A DNA stretch of 64,000 bases from Siansivirga zeaxanthinifaciens CC-SAMT-1 (GCF_000941055.1 NZ_CP007202.1:1236001-1300000); one strand, 5' to 3'. Counted from the first letter of the stretch, positions 18,598 through 29,217 are shown. Translations and numbers: made by a program. The notes: generated by a model from the letters alone, not told the origin.

Positions 18598-21500
18598 ATG
18601 AAAAAAACAATGTTTTTTAATTGTTTGAAAGATTGGGGAAAAACCCCTATTCTAGCTTTGGCATTATTTATGTGCTTTAGTTTTGTTGGAGTAGCTCAAG
18701 GACAAGTTACAGGAAAAGTGACTGATAAAGCCAATTTGCCTTTACCGGGAGCAAATATAATCATTAAGGGAAAAAGTACTGGGACACAAACAGACTTTGA
18801 TGGAAATTTTTCTATTGAAACTGTTTTAGGAGATGTATTAGTCGTTTCATACCTTGGTTATGTTACCAAAGAAATATCAATAACTAATCAAGCTAGTTTA
18901 GCAATTAAGCTTGTAGAGGACACTAATAGTTTAGATGAAGTTGTGGTGGTTGGTTACGGAAGTAAATCTAAAACTAAGCTTATTTCATCGGTATCTACAA
19001 TTGATGAGGAAACCTTAAAAAGGCAACCAGTACCAAATGTAAGTAACGCACTTGAAGGTTTAGCTTCTGGACTTTTTGTTCAGCAAAGTTCTGGAGAACC
19101 AGGATTTAGCAATTCTAGTTTCGAAGTTAGAAACTTTGGAAGCGCATTAGTTATAGTTGATGGAGCTCCTGGAGATTTAAATCAGTTAGACCCTAACGAA
19201 ATTGAAAGTATTTCGGTACTTAAAGATGCTGCAGCTGCAGCTGTTTATGGCGTGCAAGGGGGTAATGGAGTTGTGTTGATAACCACAAGAAAGGGAAGAA
19301 TAGGGAAGCCAAAACTTTCATACAGCAATCAATTTACTTATACATCTTTTACCTCATATCCTGAGTTTTTAAGTTCAGGAGATCGTGCAGAAATATTAAA
19401 CGAAGGTTTAAGAAACGCAGGTCAAAATCAATTTTTTACAGATGAAGAAGTTGAACTATTTCGTTCTGGAGCAGACCCTATAAACTACCCTAATACAGAT
19501 TGGCGAGATTTGGTTTTAAAAGATTGGGGATTTCAACAGCAGCATAACTTAAATTTATCAGGGGGTACAGAAAAAGTTAAGTATTTCGTGTCTGCAGGAT
19601 ATGTAGATCAAGGCTCTAACTATACAGAAGATGTATTGTCCTTTCAACGTTATAATTTAAGGGCAAATATAGATGCCGATATTACGGATAACTTAAATTT
19701 AACCATAAATATGGGTGCCCGTAGACAATTAAATGAAGCTCCTGGGTATTCAGCTTATGATATATTTAGAGAATTAAGCAGATCTTTACCATCAGATTTG
19801 GCATACTATCCAGATGGAACGCCTGCCAGACCAAGTACAACTCCTAATCATGCCGTTGAAGGCATAAGAGATTTTAATGCAGGTTATTTTAGAGCAAGAA
19901 ATAATAATTTTGACGCCAAAATTGCTTTAGAATGGGATGTTAAACAGATAAAAGGCCTTAAATTAAAGTCTTATGCATCATTAGTTTATAATACTAATTT
20001 TACTAAAGACTGGGATAAAAGTTTCGACCTTTTTACATTAAATAGGCAAACTGGAAACTACGATGTATTTAGATCTACACCTCCTGGTTCTCCAAGTGAA
20101 ACAAAACTATCTCAAAGTACTAATTATAGTAATCATTATGTATTACAAGAATCTATAAACTATGCGCGTACTTTTGGAGACCACAATGTGTCAGGATTAT
20201 TATTAGCAGAAATACAAAAAATACAAGGGCAGGATTTTAATGCCAGTCGTCAAGATTTTCAATCTACAAAAATAGATCAGCTCTTTGCAGGGTCGTTGGA
20301 AAATCAAGGCGCTAATGGAGGTGAGTTTCGTGAAAACCGCTTGGGTTTCGTTGGAAGATTTAGTTATGACTATAAGTCTAAATATTTTTTAGAATCCACA
20401 TATAGATATGATGGGTCTTCTAGATTTGCCCCTGGCAATGAGTATGGTTTATTCCCTTCCATGTCATTAGGTTGGAGAATATCAGAAGAATCATTTTTCG
20501 AGCCATTAAAGAAAACCATTTCTAATTTAAAATTAAGAGCCTCTATCGGTACAGCAGGTAATGATGGTACTTCTGCATATCAATGGTTAAGTGGGTTTAA
20601 TTATAATCTGTTTTATGTAATAAACGATACAGCCATCCCAACAATTGATAATACGGCGTTACCCAATAGAGATATTACTTGGGAGACCAATACAACATAC
20701 GATGTCGGGTTAGATATTGATTTGTTTAATAGTGATCTTAAGTTTTCTTTCGACTATTTTTTTAGAAAAAGAGAAGATGTTATCGCAGGCGCTAATGCTA
20801 GCGTTCCAAGTACGTTAGGTGTGGCATTAGCAGCACAGAATTTTTATGAATTTTCAAATGAAGGGTTTGAGTTTTCTATTGATTATAAAAAGCAACTAAA
20901 CGATAATTTAAAAATTAATGCTTTACTTAATTTTTCAAAATCTAGAGAAAAAGCGGTCTTCATTGATGAAACACTTCAGGAAGATCCTTTTATGAGAGCC
21001 AATTTAACCGAAACAGGAGGTTTTACAGGTTTGCGAAGAGGTTATATTTCTGACGGTTTATTTCAAAGTCAGGAAGAGATAGACCAATGGGCTATACAAG
21101 ACAATAATGGTAATACAAGTATCCAACCAGGAGATGTAAGGTATATAGATTTAAATGATGATGGTATTATTGATGTAAAAGACCAAAAAGTATTTGGTGA
21201 TGGGAGTAAGCCTGCTATTAACTATTCTCTAAATTTAGGAGCAGAGTATAAGAATTTTGCTTTGTCGGTTTTATTAACAGGTGCAGCTGGTTATGATATT
21301 TATTTAGATGGTGAAGCCCAAGCTCCTTTGCGAAATGGATTTAACGGATATGACTATCAATTTGATTATTGGACACCAACAAATACTGGTGCTGCATTTC
21401 CTAGAATAACAGATGGTGGGTTTAATGACAACAACTACAGATATTCTGATTTTTGGTTAAGAAACGGTAAACATATACGTTTTAAAAACATTAACCTTAG

Positions 21501-21684
21501 CTATACATTCCCAAAGCGTAAAGAAAACGCAACGTTTGATGAAATAAAATTATTCTGTACAGGGTATAATTTGTTTGTAATCAAAGATTTCGACGAAGAT
21601 TTTGATCCGCAATTGGGTTCAGGAATTGGCTGGTACTATCCGCAAACAAAATCTATAACTTTTGGTGTTAATGTATCACTTTAA
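18598..21684 (+). CDS. SusC-family TonB-dependent outer-membrane transporter
   Basis: A 1028-residue SusC-like receptor of typical length. After a signal peptide ending VAQGQ comes the CarboxypepD_reg-like domain (about 38-110, GKVTDKANLPLPGANIIIKG), the DEVVVVGYGSKSK TonB box region, a plug domain and a 22-strand barrel ending in an aromatic-rich C-terminus (KSITFGVNVSL). It imports oligosaccharides across the outer membrane with SusD as lid, driven by TonB. The SusD gene starts 7 bp after its stop. Confidence 0.95.
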   Translation: MKKTMFFNCLKDWGKTPILALALFMCFSFVGVAQGQVTGKVTDKANLPLPGANIIIKGKSTGTQTDFDGNFSIETVLGDVLVVSYLGYVTKEISITNQASLAIKLVEDTNSLDEVVVVGYGSKSKTKLISSVSTIDEETLKRQPVPNVSNALEGLASGLFVQQSSGEPGFSNSSFEVRNFGSALVIVDGAPGDLNQLDPNEIESISVLKDAAAAAVYGVQGGNGVVLITTRKGRIGKPKLSYSNQFTYTSFTSYPEFLSSGDRAEILNEGLRNAGQNQFFTDEEVELFRSGADPINYPNTDWRDLVLKDWGFQQQHNLNLSGGTEKVKYFVSAGYVDQGSNYTEDVLSFQRYNLRANIDADITDNLNLTINMGARRQLNEAPGYSAYDIFRELSRSLPSDLAYYPDGTPARPSTTPNHAVEGIRDFNAGYFRARNNNFDAKIALEWDVKQIKGLKLKSYASLVYNTNFTKDWDKSFDLFTLNRQTGNYDVFRSTPPGSPSETKLSQSTNYSNHYVLQESINYARTFGDHNVSGLLLAEIQKIQGQDFNASRQDFQSTKIDQLFAGSLENQGANGGEFRENRLGFVGRFSYDYKSKYFLESTYRYDGSSRFAPGNEYGLFPSMSLGWRISEESFFEPLKKTISNLKLRASIGTAGNDGTSAYQWLSGFNYNLFYVINDTAIPTIDNTALPNRDITWETNTTYDVGLDIDLFNSDLKFSFDYFFRKREDVIAGANASVPSTLGVALAAQNFYEFSNEGFEFSIDYKKQLNDNLKINALLNFSKSREKAVFIDETLQEDPFMRANLTETGGFTGLRRGYISDGLFQSQEEIDQWAIQDNNGNTSIQPGDVRYIDLNDDGIIDVKDQKVFGDGSKPAINYSLNLGAEYKNFALSVLLTGAAGYDIYLDGEAQAPLRNGFNGYDYQFDYWTPTNTGAAFPRITDGGFNDNNYRYSDFWLRNGKHIRFKNINLSYTFPKRKENATFDEIKLFCTGYNLFVIKDFDEDFDPQLGSGIGWYYPQTKSITFGVNVSL

Positions 21685-21691
21685 AAAAATT

Positions 21692-23467
21692 ATGATGAAA
21701 AAATTGAAATTAATATTAGCAATACTAACAGTTACTTTTATCGTGTCGTGTGGTGACGATTTCCTAAATGAACCACCTTTAGACAGAATTACTGAAAATG
21801 ACGTGTGGAACGATAAAAACCTAATGGATGCCTATCTGTTTAAAATTTATGATAGAATGCCATGGGATTATTTAGAGGACTTCTGGGGTGTTGGTGGTTC
21901 TCACCGCGATGCGCTATCCGATTTGGCAATGGGTACCTATTCATGGACACCACTTTATAACACTTTTAGGCCTGGTAATTGGGGAACAACAAACAACACT
22001 TGGCCAATTGATTGGTGGGGATATGATGTTTTATGGAAAATAAATTATGCTATAGAAAATATAGAGCAAGCCTCTACAAGTGTTTTAACCACACAAGAGC
22101 AAAATCAACGCTTAGGAGAATTATATTTTTTACGAGCATATAGTTATTTTGAGTTGGCAAAACGTTACGGTGGCGTTCCAATTATCCTTGAGGCACAAAA
22201 CCCAGACATTACACCACAGGAAGAGCTATTCCCGCCAAGAAATACAGAGAAAGAAGTGTATGACCAGATTCTTTCTGATACGCAGGCAGCATTTGATTTA
22301 CTCCCAAACAGATGGGACGATCAAAGAGGAAGAGCCTCAAAATGGGCGGCAAAAGCACTAGAATCTAGGGCAGCTTTATATGCTGGCAGTATTGCTAAGT
22401 ATGGCACTGTGCAGTTAGACGGGGTGGTTGGTATTCCAACATCAGATGCAGATGGATATTACCAATTAGCGTTGGCTGCATCTCAAAAGATAATCAATGA
22501 AGCCGGGTATGTGTTGTTCAATAATTATTCAGACCCAAGTGAGAATTATGCAAACCTCTTTCTTGATGAAACTTATGATGAAACCATCTTTAAAAAAATA
22601 TGGATTCCATATGAAAAAGGGCATTCTTACGATTTGCATAATGTACCCTATAGCTATAGAGTAGATTGGAGTGGAAGTATGTCACCTACAAAACAACTTT
22701 TAGATAGCTATGAAATGTTAGATACAGGGCTATTACCTAGCGAGGCCGGTTCTGGTTATGACGAAAATAATCCTTTTGAAAATCGAGACCCAAGAATGAA
22801 AGGCACATTATTGACCAACAAGGATATTTTTCAAGGTTTACCAGTTGAGTTATGGTACGGAACAGAAATAAATGGTGAAATTGACACAGACCGTGGTACA
22901 GGTGTTGGTAAAGATGGTTTGGGAATTCATCCAGATGCAACAAAAACAGGTTTTTATATTAGAAAACACTTAGAAAAAGCAAGTGCACCACTTTTTACAA
23001 AAGAATACTATTCAGGTACAGATTGTATCATATTTAGATTGGGTGAAATATATCTTAATGCAGCAGAAGCAGCCATAGAATTAAATATGGAAGTTACTGC
23101 TAGAGACTTTATAGAGCCCATTAGAACAAGAGCAGGATTGCAACAAAATCTTCGTTTAGAGCCATATTCAGGAACAGATTTAAGAGATAGAATACGTAAT
23201 GAAAGAAAACTTGAAATGGCTTTTGAAGACCATCGTTATTGGGATGTAAAAAGATGGCGTATAGCCACTGAAGCTTTAAGTATTCAGGTTGAAGGTTTGA
23301 GAATATTAAGACATATTGATGGTTTTGGAAATGAAACTTTTACCTATGAAACTTTTGATGCTGAAGCAAAAAAAATGAACTTTTCTGAACGTCATTACTA
23401 CTTGCCCATTGGTCAAGGTAGAAGAAATAATAATAACAAACTCATAGAGAATCCGCTTTACGATTAA
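21692..23467 (+). CDS. SusD/RagB-family surface glycan-binding lipoprotein
   Basis: A roughly 591-residue partner of the adjacent SusC. The lipoprotein signal peptide ends IVSCGDDFL with Cys20. TPR-type helices are visible in the N-terminal half (LGELYFLRAYSYFELAKRYGGVPII) and the C-terminus has the family block IRNERKLEMAFEDHRYWDVKRW. It captures the oligosaccharide at the cell surface and closes the SusC barrel. I chose ATG 21692 (another at 21695), 7 bp after the SusC stop; the frame is open 30 bp further up, into susC. Confidence 0.94.
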   Translation: MMKKLKLILAILTVTFIVSCGDDFLNEPPLDRITENDVWNDKNLMDAYLFKIYDRMPWDYLEDFWGVGGSHRDALSDLAMGTYSWTPLYNTFRPGNWGTTNNTWPIDWWGYDVLWKINYAIENIEQASTSVLTTQEQNQRLGELYFLRAYSYFELAKRYGGVPIILEAQNPDITPQEELFPPRNTEKEVYDQILSDTQAAFDLLPNRWDDQRGRASKWAAKALESRAALYAGSIAKYGTVQLDGVVGIPTSDADGYYQLALAASQKIINEAGYVLFNNYSDPSENYANLFLDETYDETIFKKIWIPYEKGHSYDLHNVPYSYRVDWSGSMSPTKQLLDSYEMLDTGLLPSEAGSGYDENNPFENRDPRMKGTLLTNKDIFQGLPVELWYGTEINGEIDTDRGTGVGKDGLGIHPDATKTGFYIRKHLEKASAPLFTKEYYSGTDCIIFRLGEIYLNAAEAAIELNMEVTARDFIEPIRTRAGLQQNLRLEPYSGTDLRDRIRNERKLEMAFEDHRYWDVKRWRIATEALSIQVEGLRILRHIDGFGNETFTYETFDAEAKKMNFSERHYYLPIGQGRRNNNNKLIENPLYD

Positions 23468-23487
23468 AATTATAAAAAGATAAACAG

Positions 23488-25080
23488 ATGAAAACAATAC
23501 AATTTTTAAGCAGGTTTTTAATGCTAGGAATTATTTTAATTTCTACAGGCTGTGCTGATGATGATAAGTTTGTAGCTTATGTACCTACAAGTGAAGACGC
23601 AGCATTTTCGTTTACATTTAGTGAGGAAAATCCAAATGAAGTTATATTTACTCCGAATACACAGGTTAAAACTTGGTATGTACATTGGGACTTCGGGGAT
23701 AATTCTTCATCAGAAGACTATGAAACGCGTAAAATATTTTTAAGAAAGGGTGATTATGATGTAAGATTTAAAATTTTTACAGATGGAGGTGTAGCTGAAT
23801 CTATTCAAACTATAGTAATTAATCAAGATTTCCAAGGGCCTAATGTTTTATTAAACGGAGAATTTAATGGTAGTGACTATTGGACTATTTTACCAATATC
23901 AGACAATGTTGATGTAAACTTTACAGGAGATAAAGCAGTTTGGACAGGCGGAAATTGGGGACAAGTAGGAATCTATCAACCAGTGCATGTTGAAGCAAAT
24001 GTGCCTTACCAAATTGATATGGAAGTTTCAGGAAGTGGACTGACAGATTCTTGGTATGAAGTATATATTGGATCTGATATTCCAATGCCAGGGCAAGATT
24101 ATGCTGATGGAGGTATTCGATTGGGATTGAATACATGGTCAGGATGTGGTAATGAACCTTTCAATGGTTTACTCACTGAAATTAGTTGTGTTGGTGAAGG
24201 AGATGGACTGGTTACATTTAATACTACAGGAACCGTCTATTTTGTTATTAGAGGAGGAGGTGCTGATTATGGTACTGGTCTTTCTTTAGATAATGTTTCT
24301 ATAACACCGTTGTTGCCTGGTATTGAGCGAACAGACCCTTTGTTTCCTCCTATTGCAAGCTTTACCGTTGTTAAATCTGGTCTTGAAGCAACTTTTACAG
24401 ATACATCTTTTTTCGGCGAATCTTATTTATGGGATTTTGGTGATGGTATAGGGACTTCTACTGAAAAGAATCCTACTTATACCTATGCTGAAGAAGGTAC
24501 ATATACAGTTAAATTAAAAGTTTCTAATGCAGATGGCTCTGATGAAGCTTTGAAAGATCTAACCTTTGGAGCTTCGCTTAATCTTATTAATAATGGAACT
24601 TTTAGTGACGATTCTGGATGGACCATTGTAAATCATTACGAAGCCGCTAACACAAATGGTATTGTAACCATTGCCGGTGGCGTAGCTAAGTTTAATGAAA
24701 CAACAAATTCAGACTGGAAACATATGGGAATTTACACAGCTGTGGAGTTAGAACCAGGAACCTATCAGTTTGATATGGATATGACATATTCTGGAATTAA
24801 TGACCTATGGGGTGAAGTATATCTTGGAGCAACAGCTCCTGTTCAAAACGCAGATTACACAGGTGACAAATATGTTTTAAAAGCATATAATGCCTGGGAT
24901 TGCGGTGGCATTAAAACCTATTCAGGTTCTGCCATTGCATCTGGTTGTGATGGGGCTAATAACCCGGGGCAATTTGAAATTACTTCTGCAGGAACCTACT
25001 ATATATTATTTAGAACAGGTGGTCGAACTTATGGAACTAGTGGGGTAGTTATAGATAATATGTCCATATTAAAAATTTAA
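23488..25080 (+). CDS. Surface glycan-binding lipoprotein with two PKD domains and two related binding modules
   Basis: A 530-residue lipoprotein in the SusE/F position. The signal peptide ends STGCADD (Cys22). Domain order: PKD-like (about 40-112, VHWDFGDNSSSED), module A (about 117-275), PKD (about 288-358, YLWDFGDGIGTS), module B (about 360-530). Module B matches residues 19-185 of the protein at 17002-18501 closely (shared YQFDMDMTY, KAYNAWDCG, IKTYSGSA, GTYYILFRTGG); module A is a diverged copy. It should present glycan to SusCD. PKD surface lipoproteins next to SusD are known from laminarin loci of marine Bacteroidota. Confidence 0.87.
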   Translation: MKTIQFLSRFLMLGIILISTGCADDDKFVAYVPTSEDAAFSFTFSEENPNEVIFTPNTQVKTWYVHWDFGDNSSSEDYETRKIFLRKGDYDVRFKIFTDGGVAESIQTIVINQDFQGPNVLLNGEFNGSDYWTILPISDNVDVNFTGDKAVWTGGNWGQVGIYQPVHVEANVPYQIDMEVSGSGLTDSWYEVYIGSDIPMPGQDYADGGIRLGLNTWSGCGNEPFNGLLTEISCVGEGDGLVTFNTTGTVYFVIRGGGADYGTGLSLDNVSITPLLPGIERTDPLFPPIASFTVVKSGLEATFTDTSFFGESYLWDFGDGIGTSTEKNPTYTYAEEGTYTVKLKVSNADGSDEALKDLTFGASLNLINNGTFSDDSGWTIVNHYEAANTNGIVTIAGGVAKFNETTNSDWKHMGIYTAVELEPGTYQFDMDMTYSGINDLWGEVYLGATAPVQNADYTGDKYVLKAYNAWDCGGIKTYSGSAIASGCDGANNPGQFEITSAGTYYILFRTGGRTYGTSGVVIDNMSILKI

Positions 25081-25105
25081 TAGTGTTTTAGTTTAGTTGT
25101 TTGAT

Positions 25106-25139
25106 GTGTTCTACTGATTATTATCAATTGGTAGAACAC
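25106..25139. promoter_or_regulatory. Inverted repeat before the GH5 gene
   Basis: GTGTTCTAC-N16-GTAGAACAC is a perfect 9-bp inverted repeat in the 130-bp gap before the GH5 gene. It shares the TTCTAC/GTAGA core with sites at 16852 and 33031 and may be an internal PUL operator. There is no T-tract, so it is not a normal terminator. Confidence 0.5.
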
Positions 25140-25210
25140 TCTACCCTTTATTAAGAAATTATAAAGACAATTAATGTGAAACTACGCAATCACAAAAAAA
25201 TATTAATATA

Positions 25211-28200
25211 ATGAAAAAGTACTTATTTTTTATCCTATTACTATTAACCACATCTTTAAGTTGGGGACAATGGTTAAAAGCCGACGGCAAAAAAATAGTT
25301 AATTCTAATGGTGAAGAAGTCTTACTAAGGGGCATGGGTCCTGGAGGCTGGCAGATTATGGAAGGTTATATGATGCAAACGTCTGGTTTTGCAGGTTCTC
25401 AACATGAGATTAAAGGAAAATTAATCGATTTGATGGGTGAAGCTAATACAGAAACCTTTTTTAATAAATGGAGAGAAAATCACTTCACCAAGCGCGATGT
25501 CGATTCCTTAGCCGCTTGGGGTTTTAATAGTATTCGTATTCCAATGCATTATAATTTGTTTACACTACCTATTGAAGAGGAACCTATTGCTGGTGAAAAC
25601 ACTTGGATAGAAACAGGGTTTGAATTAATAGATAATGTGCTTGAATGGGCAGCTCCTTATAGCATGTATGTTATTCTAGATATGCATGCCACACCGGGCG
25701 GACAAGGAAGAGGTTCGGAAATTAATGATTATGACCCGAATAAGCCTTCACTTTGGGAAAGTCAAGAAAACAGAGACAAGCTCGTGGCTTTATGGACAAG
25801 GATAGCAGATAGGTATAAAGACAACCCATGGATAGGAGGTTATGATTTAATTAATGAAACCCATTGGGACTTAGGAGATCAAAACGCATTACTAAGGGAA
25901 ATCTATGAGGATATTACGCAAGGTATAAGAGGAGTGGGTGATAATCACATCCTATATATTGAAGGGAATTCCTATGCAAATGACCATAGAGGTCTTTTAC
26001 CGCCATGGGATGATAATTTGGTGTATAGTTTTCATAAGTATTGGAGTTTTAACAATACGAACGACTTAGACTGGATATTACCATTAAGAGAACAATATAA
26101 TGTTCCATTATGGATGGGAGAATCTGGCGAAAATTCTAATACTTGGTTTACAGATGCTATTACCCTTTTTGAAAATAATAACATAGGATGGGCTTGGTGG
26201 ACCATGCGAAAAATTGGAGATATTGATAGTCCATATGCTGTCGATATTAATCCAGGTTACCAAAAAGTAATCGATTATTGGAAAGGAGAAGGACCAAGAC
26301 CCACAGAACAAGAAACCTTTGATGGAATGATGCAATTAGCAGAAAATCTTTTGATAGATAACAGCAGGTATAGAAAAGATGTGCCAGATGCCATTATTAG
26401 GCAAGTGCAAACAAATGAAACAAAACCATATCATGGAACACCAACAGCTATACCCGGAATCGTATATACTTCAGATTTTGATTTAGGTAAAAATAACTAC
26501 GCCTATTACGATACGGTTGTGGCCGATTATAATTTATCAACCGGTAATTTTACTGCATGGAATAGTGGTTGGTCTTATAGAAATGATGGAGTTGATATTG
26601 AAAGTAATAATCAAACCACAAATAGTAATGGGTTTAATATAGGGTTTGTAAACAAAGGAGAATGGACGAAATACACGGTACAAATTGATGAAACGGCGGC
26701 ATATAAAGTATCTTTTAGATTAGCAACACAAGAAAATGGAGGAGAATTTTATCTTTCTCTTGACGATCAAGCAGTAACATCAGTTCAAACCGTTAGTTCT
26801 ACTGGCGGATGGACACAGTACACCACTTTTGAGGTTTCAGATGTGTTATTAACGGCAGGCGAGCATAGCTTAAAGTTACATTTCAATAATGATATTCCTT
26901 TTAATGTAACTAGTATGGCCTTTGAAAAAACAGGAGAGGTTCTGGATGTTGCGTTAAATGCATTAAATGGAAATACTGGAGAAAACGAAAAATCTATAGA
27001 AATTACAATTAGTGAAGCTTTATTAGCATCATCGCTTGATGGTACTTTAAATCAATTTACAGTATTTGTAAATGGAGAAGAAAGAGTCATAACATCGGTT
27101 ACTGAAAACCCTTTAAAAGATAGGACTTTTATACTCACCTTAGATAAATATTTGATTAAAAGTGATGATATTAAAGTAAGTTATTCAGGTGCGGCCATTC
27201 AATCCCAGTCAGGTAAAACTTTAATCACCTTTATGGATTTACCTATTAATAATGAATCGCCAGACCGTGTTGTAATACCTGGATTGATTCAGGTTGAAGA
27301 TTATGAATATATGATAGGTTTGGGAATTGAAGATACAACGGATGAAGGTGGCGGCCAAAACTTCGGATTTACAGATCCAGGAGATTATGCGGATTATTCA
27401 ATTTTTGTACCTCAAACAGGTAATTATGGTATAAAATTTAGGATTGCTGGATTTAATGTAGGACAAATAGGCTTGTACTCTGTAGACGAGAATGACGTAG
27501 AAACTGAGTTAGTTATTGTTAATACAATCATTACAAATGGATGGCAAATATGGGAAACCGTTTCTGATAATTTATTTATAGAAGAAGGTATTCATAAGTT
27601 AAGAATGAGAATTTTAGCTGGTGGCTTTAACTTTAATTGGATGCAATTTGATTTGCCAGATAGTGACGGAGATGGAGTATTAGATAAAGATGACCTGTGC
27701 CCCAATACAACTGCAAATACCGTTGTAGATATAAATGGATGTGAAGTTTTCACATTGCCAACAAATAACTATTCATTGACCGTATTGGGAGAAACCTGTA
27801 GAGTAGAAAACAACGGCAGTATAAACATAATAGCTAAAGAAAATTACGATTATTCAGTAACGCTTACAGGTGAAAATTATTCAGAAACTAAATCATTTAC
27901 ATCAGAAATTGGTTTTGAAGGTTTATCAGCTGGAACCTATACTTTGTGTATTACAATTAATGGAGTTTCTAATTACGAACAATGCTACACTATTATTGTA
28001 ACAGAACCAGATGAGCTATCAGTGTCAACTACAGGTAAAAATGGTAATACTAAAACAGGTAAGGGTACAAGTAGTAAAAAGGTAATAGTGTCATTAGCTG
28101 GTGGCGAAATATATCATATAAACTTAAATAATGAAGTGACAATTACTCGCGAAAGTAAAATTGAGTTAGAATTGATGCAAGGTGTAAATAAATTAAGCGT

Positions 28201-28495
28201 TAAAACCAATAAAGATTGTCAAGGGGTTTATAACGAAACTATCGTTTTTAATAGCCAACCATTTGTGTATCCCAATCCAATAAAAAACAATACTATAAAT
28301 ATTAATTCTGTTGAGTTTTATGATAAAGAAACTCCTATTGAAATTTATGATCTAACTGGTAAATTGCTATTTTCAAAAACATACCATGCTACATCTAATC
28401 AATTGAAAGTAGATGTAGCTAGTATACCACATGGCATTTACATTTTGAAAGTGATGCTAGAGAAAGAAATATTTAATTATAAAATTATAAAATAA
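25211..28495 (+). CDS. Secreted GH5 endoglycosidase with CBM6 modules, TSP3 repeat and T9SS tail
   Basis: A 1094-residue secreted enzyme. Order: signal peptide (1-19), GH5 catalytic domain (about 20-370), CBM6-like module (about 425-575), an Ig-like stretch (about 580-690), a second CBM6-like module (about 695-820), a thrombospondin type 3 calcium repeat (DSDGDGVLDKDDLCP), a Cys-containing repeat region and a T9SS sorting domain (FVYPNPIKNN). The expected acid/base Glu216 is in LINETHW and the nucleophile Glu304 in LWMGESGE. It probably cuts the polysaccharide outside the cell. Its subfamily looks like those of marine glucan loci, but this needs classification. The next gene overlaps its stop by 1 nt (TAATG). 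Confidence 0.88.
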   Translation: MKKYLFFILLLLTTSLSWGQWLKADGKKIVNSNGEEVLLRGMGPGGWQIMEGYMMQTSGFAGSQHEIKGKLIDLMGEANTETFFNKWRENHFTKRDVDSLAAWGFNSIRIPMHYNLFTLPIEEEPIAGENTWIETGFELIDNVLEWAAPYSMYVILDMHATPGGQGRGSEINDYDPNKPSLWESQENRDKLVALWTRIADRYKDNPWIGGYDLINETHWDLGDQNALLREIYEDITQGIRGVGDNHILYIEGNSYANDHRGLLPPWDDNLVYSFHKYWSFNNTNDLDWILPLREQYNVPLWMGESGENSNTWFTDAITLFENNNIGWAWWTMRKIGDIDSPYAVDINPGYQKVIDYWKGEGPRPTEQETFDGMMQLAENLLIDNSRYRKDVPDAIIRQVQTNETKPYHGTPTAIPGIVYTSDFDLGKNNYAYYDTVVADYNLSTGNFTAWNSGWSYRNDGVDIESNNQTTNSNGFNIGFVNKGEWTKYTVQIDETAAYKVSFRLATQENGGEFYLSLDDQAVTSVQTVSSTGGWTQYTTFEVSDVLLTAGEHSLKLHFNNDIPFNVTSMAFEKTGEVLDVALNALNGNTGENEKSIEITISEALLASSLDGTLNQFTVFVNGEERVITSVTENPLKDRTFILTLDKYLIKSDDIKVSYSGAAIQSQSGKTLITFMDLPINNESPDRVVIPGLIQVEDYEYMIGLGIEDTTDEGGGQNFGFTDPGDYADYSIFVPQTGNYGIKFRIAGFNVGQIGLYSVDENDVETELVIVNTIITNGWQIWETVSDNLFIEEGIHKLRMRILAGGFNFNWMQFDLPDSDGDGVLDKDDLCPNTTANTVVDINGCEVFTLPTNNYSLTVLGETCRVENNGSINIIAKENYDYSVTLTGENYSETKSFTSEIGFEGLSAGTYTLCITINGVSNYEQCYTIIVTEPDELSVSTTGKNGNTKTGKGTSSKKVIVSLAGGEIYHINLNNEVTITRESKIELELMQGVNKLSVKTNKDCQGVYNETIVFNSQPFVYPNPIKNNTININSVEFYDKETPIEIYDLTGKLLFSKTYHATSNQLKVDVASIPHGIYILKVMLEKEIFNYKIIK

Positions 28496-29190
28496 TGAAT
28501 ACGTTTAGAAAAATAATGCCATTATGTTTATTAATCATTCTTATTTCATGTAGTAGTGAAGAACAAAATACTACAGCTAATATTGAGGGCTTGCCTTCAC
28601 CGGTAACGCTTATTTTTCCTGTTAACAATACAGAATGCAACGAAGGTATTATAGTCTCAGATACTCAAACCGATGTGCTATTTAAATGGGAAGAAGCAGA
28701 AAATACAAGTTCTTATATTTTGATACTTACCAATTTGAATAACGGTACATCAAGAGAGATTAAAACCGTTGCCAACGAATTTTTAATTCGGATTTTAAGG
28801 GGAACACCATATTCGTGGGTTGTAAAATCCAAAGCAAGTATTGGCAACGCAACGGCTGATAGTGAAACATGGAGATTTTATAATGCAGGTTTACCAATAG
28901 AAAGTCATCCACCATTTCCAGCTGAAGTAGTAAGTCCAAAAATGGGGGCAAGTGTTGACGAAGGAACGGTTTTATTACAATGGGGAGCTACAGACGTTGA
29001 TAATGATATTGCATCCTATACTATTTTACTAGATACTTCCAGTACACCAACTACAGAAGTTGGTAATCCAAGCACCAATAGTTTAAATATAACGGTTAGT
29101 TCTGGGCAAGTTTATTATTGGAAAGTTATCACAAATGATGAGCTTGGAAATGAGTCACATTCTCAAATATTTCAATTTAGAGTCAAATAA
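28495..29190 (+). CDS. Small lipoprotein with two FN3-like domains
   Basis: A 231-residue lipoprotein. Cys19 ends the signal peptide (LISCSSEE). Two similar beta-sandwich domains follow (about 38-128 and 138-230), each with the TrpLys or TrpGly pattern of fibronectin type III domains (FKWEEAENTSSYILIL; LQWGATDVDNDIASYTILL). It starts in the stop codon of the GH5 gene, so translation is coupled. It has no enzymatic motif and may be a surface glycan-binding or spacer protein of the PUL. Confidence 0.75.
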   Translation: MNTFRKIMPLCLLIILISCSSEEQNTTANIEGLPSPVTLIFPVNNTECNEGIIVSDTQTDVLFKWEEAENTSSYILILTNLNNGTSREIKTVANEFLIRILRGTPYSWVVKSKASIGNATADSETWRFYNAGLPIESHPPFPAEVVSPKMGASVDEGTVLLQWGATDVDNDIASYTILLDTSSTPTTEVGNPSTNSLNITVSSGQVYYWKVITNDELGNESHSQIFQFRVK

Positions 29191-29217
29191 AGGTGCTTTT
29201 TAAAAAGAAAATTCTAA

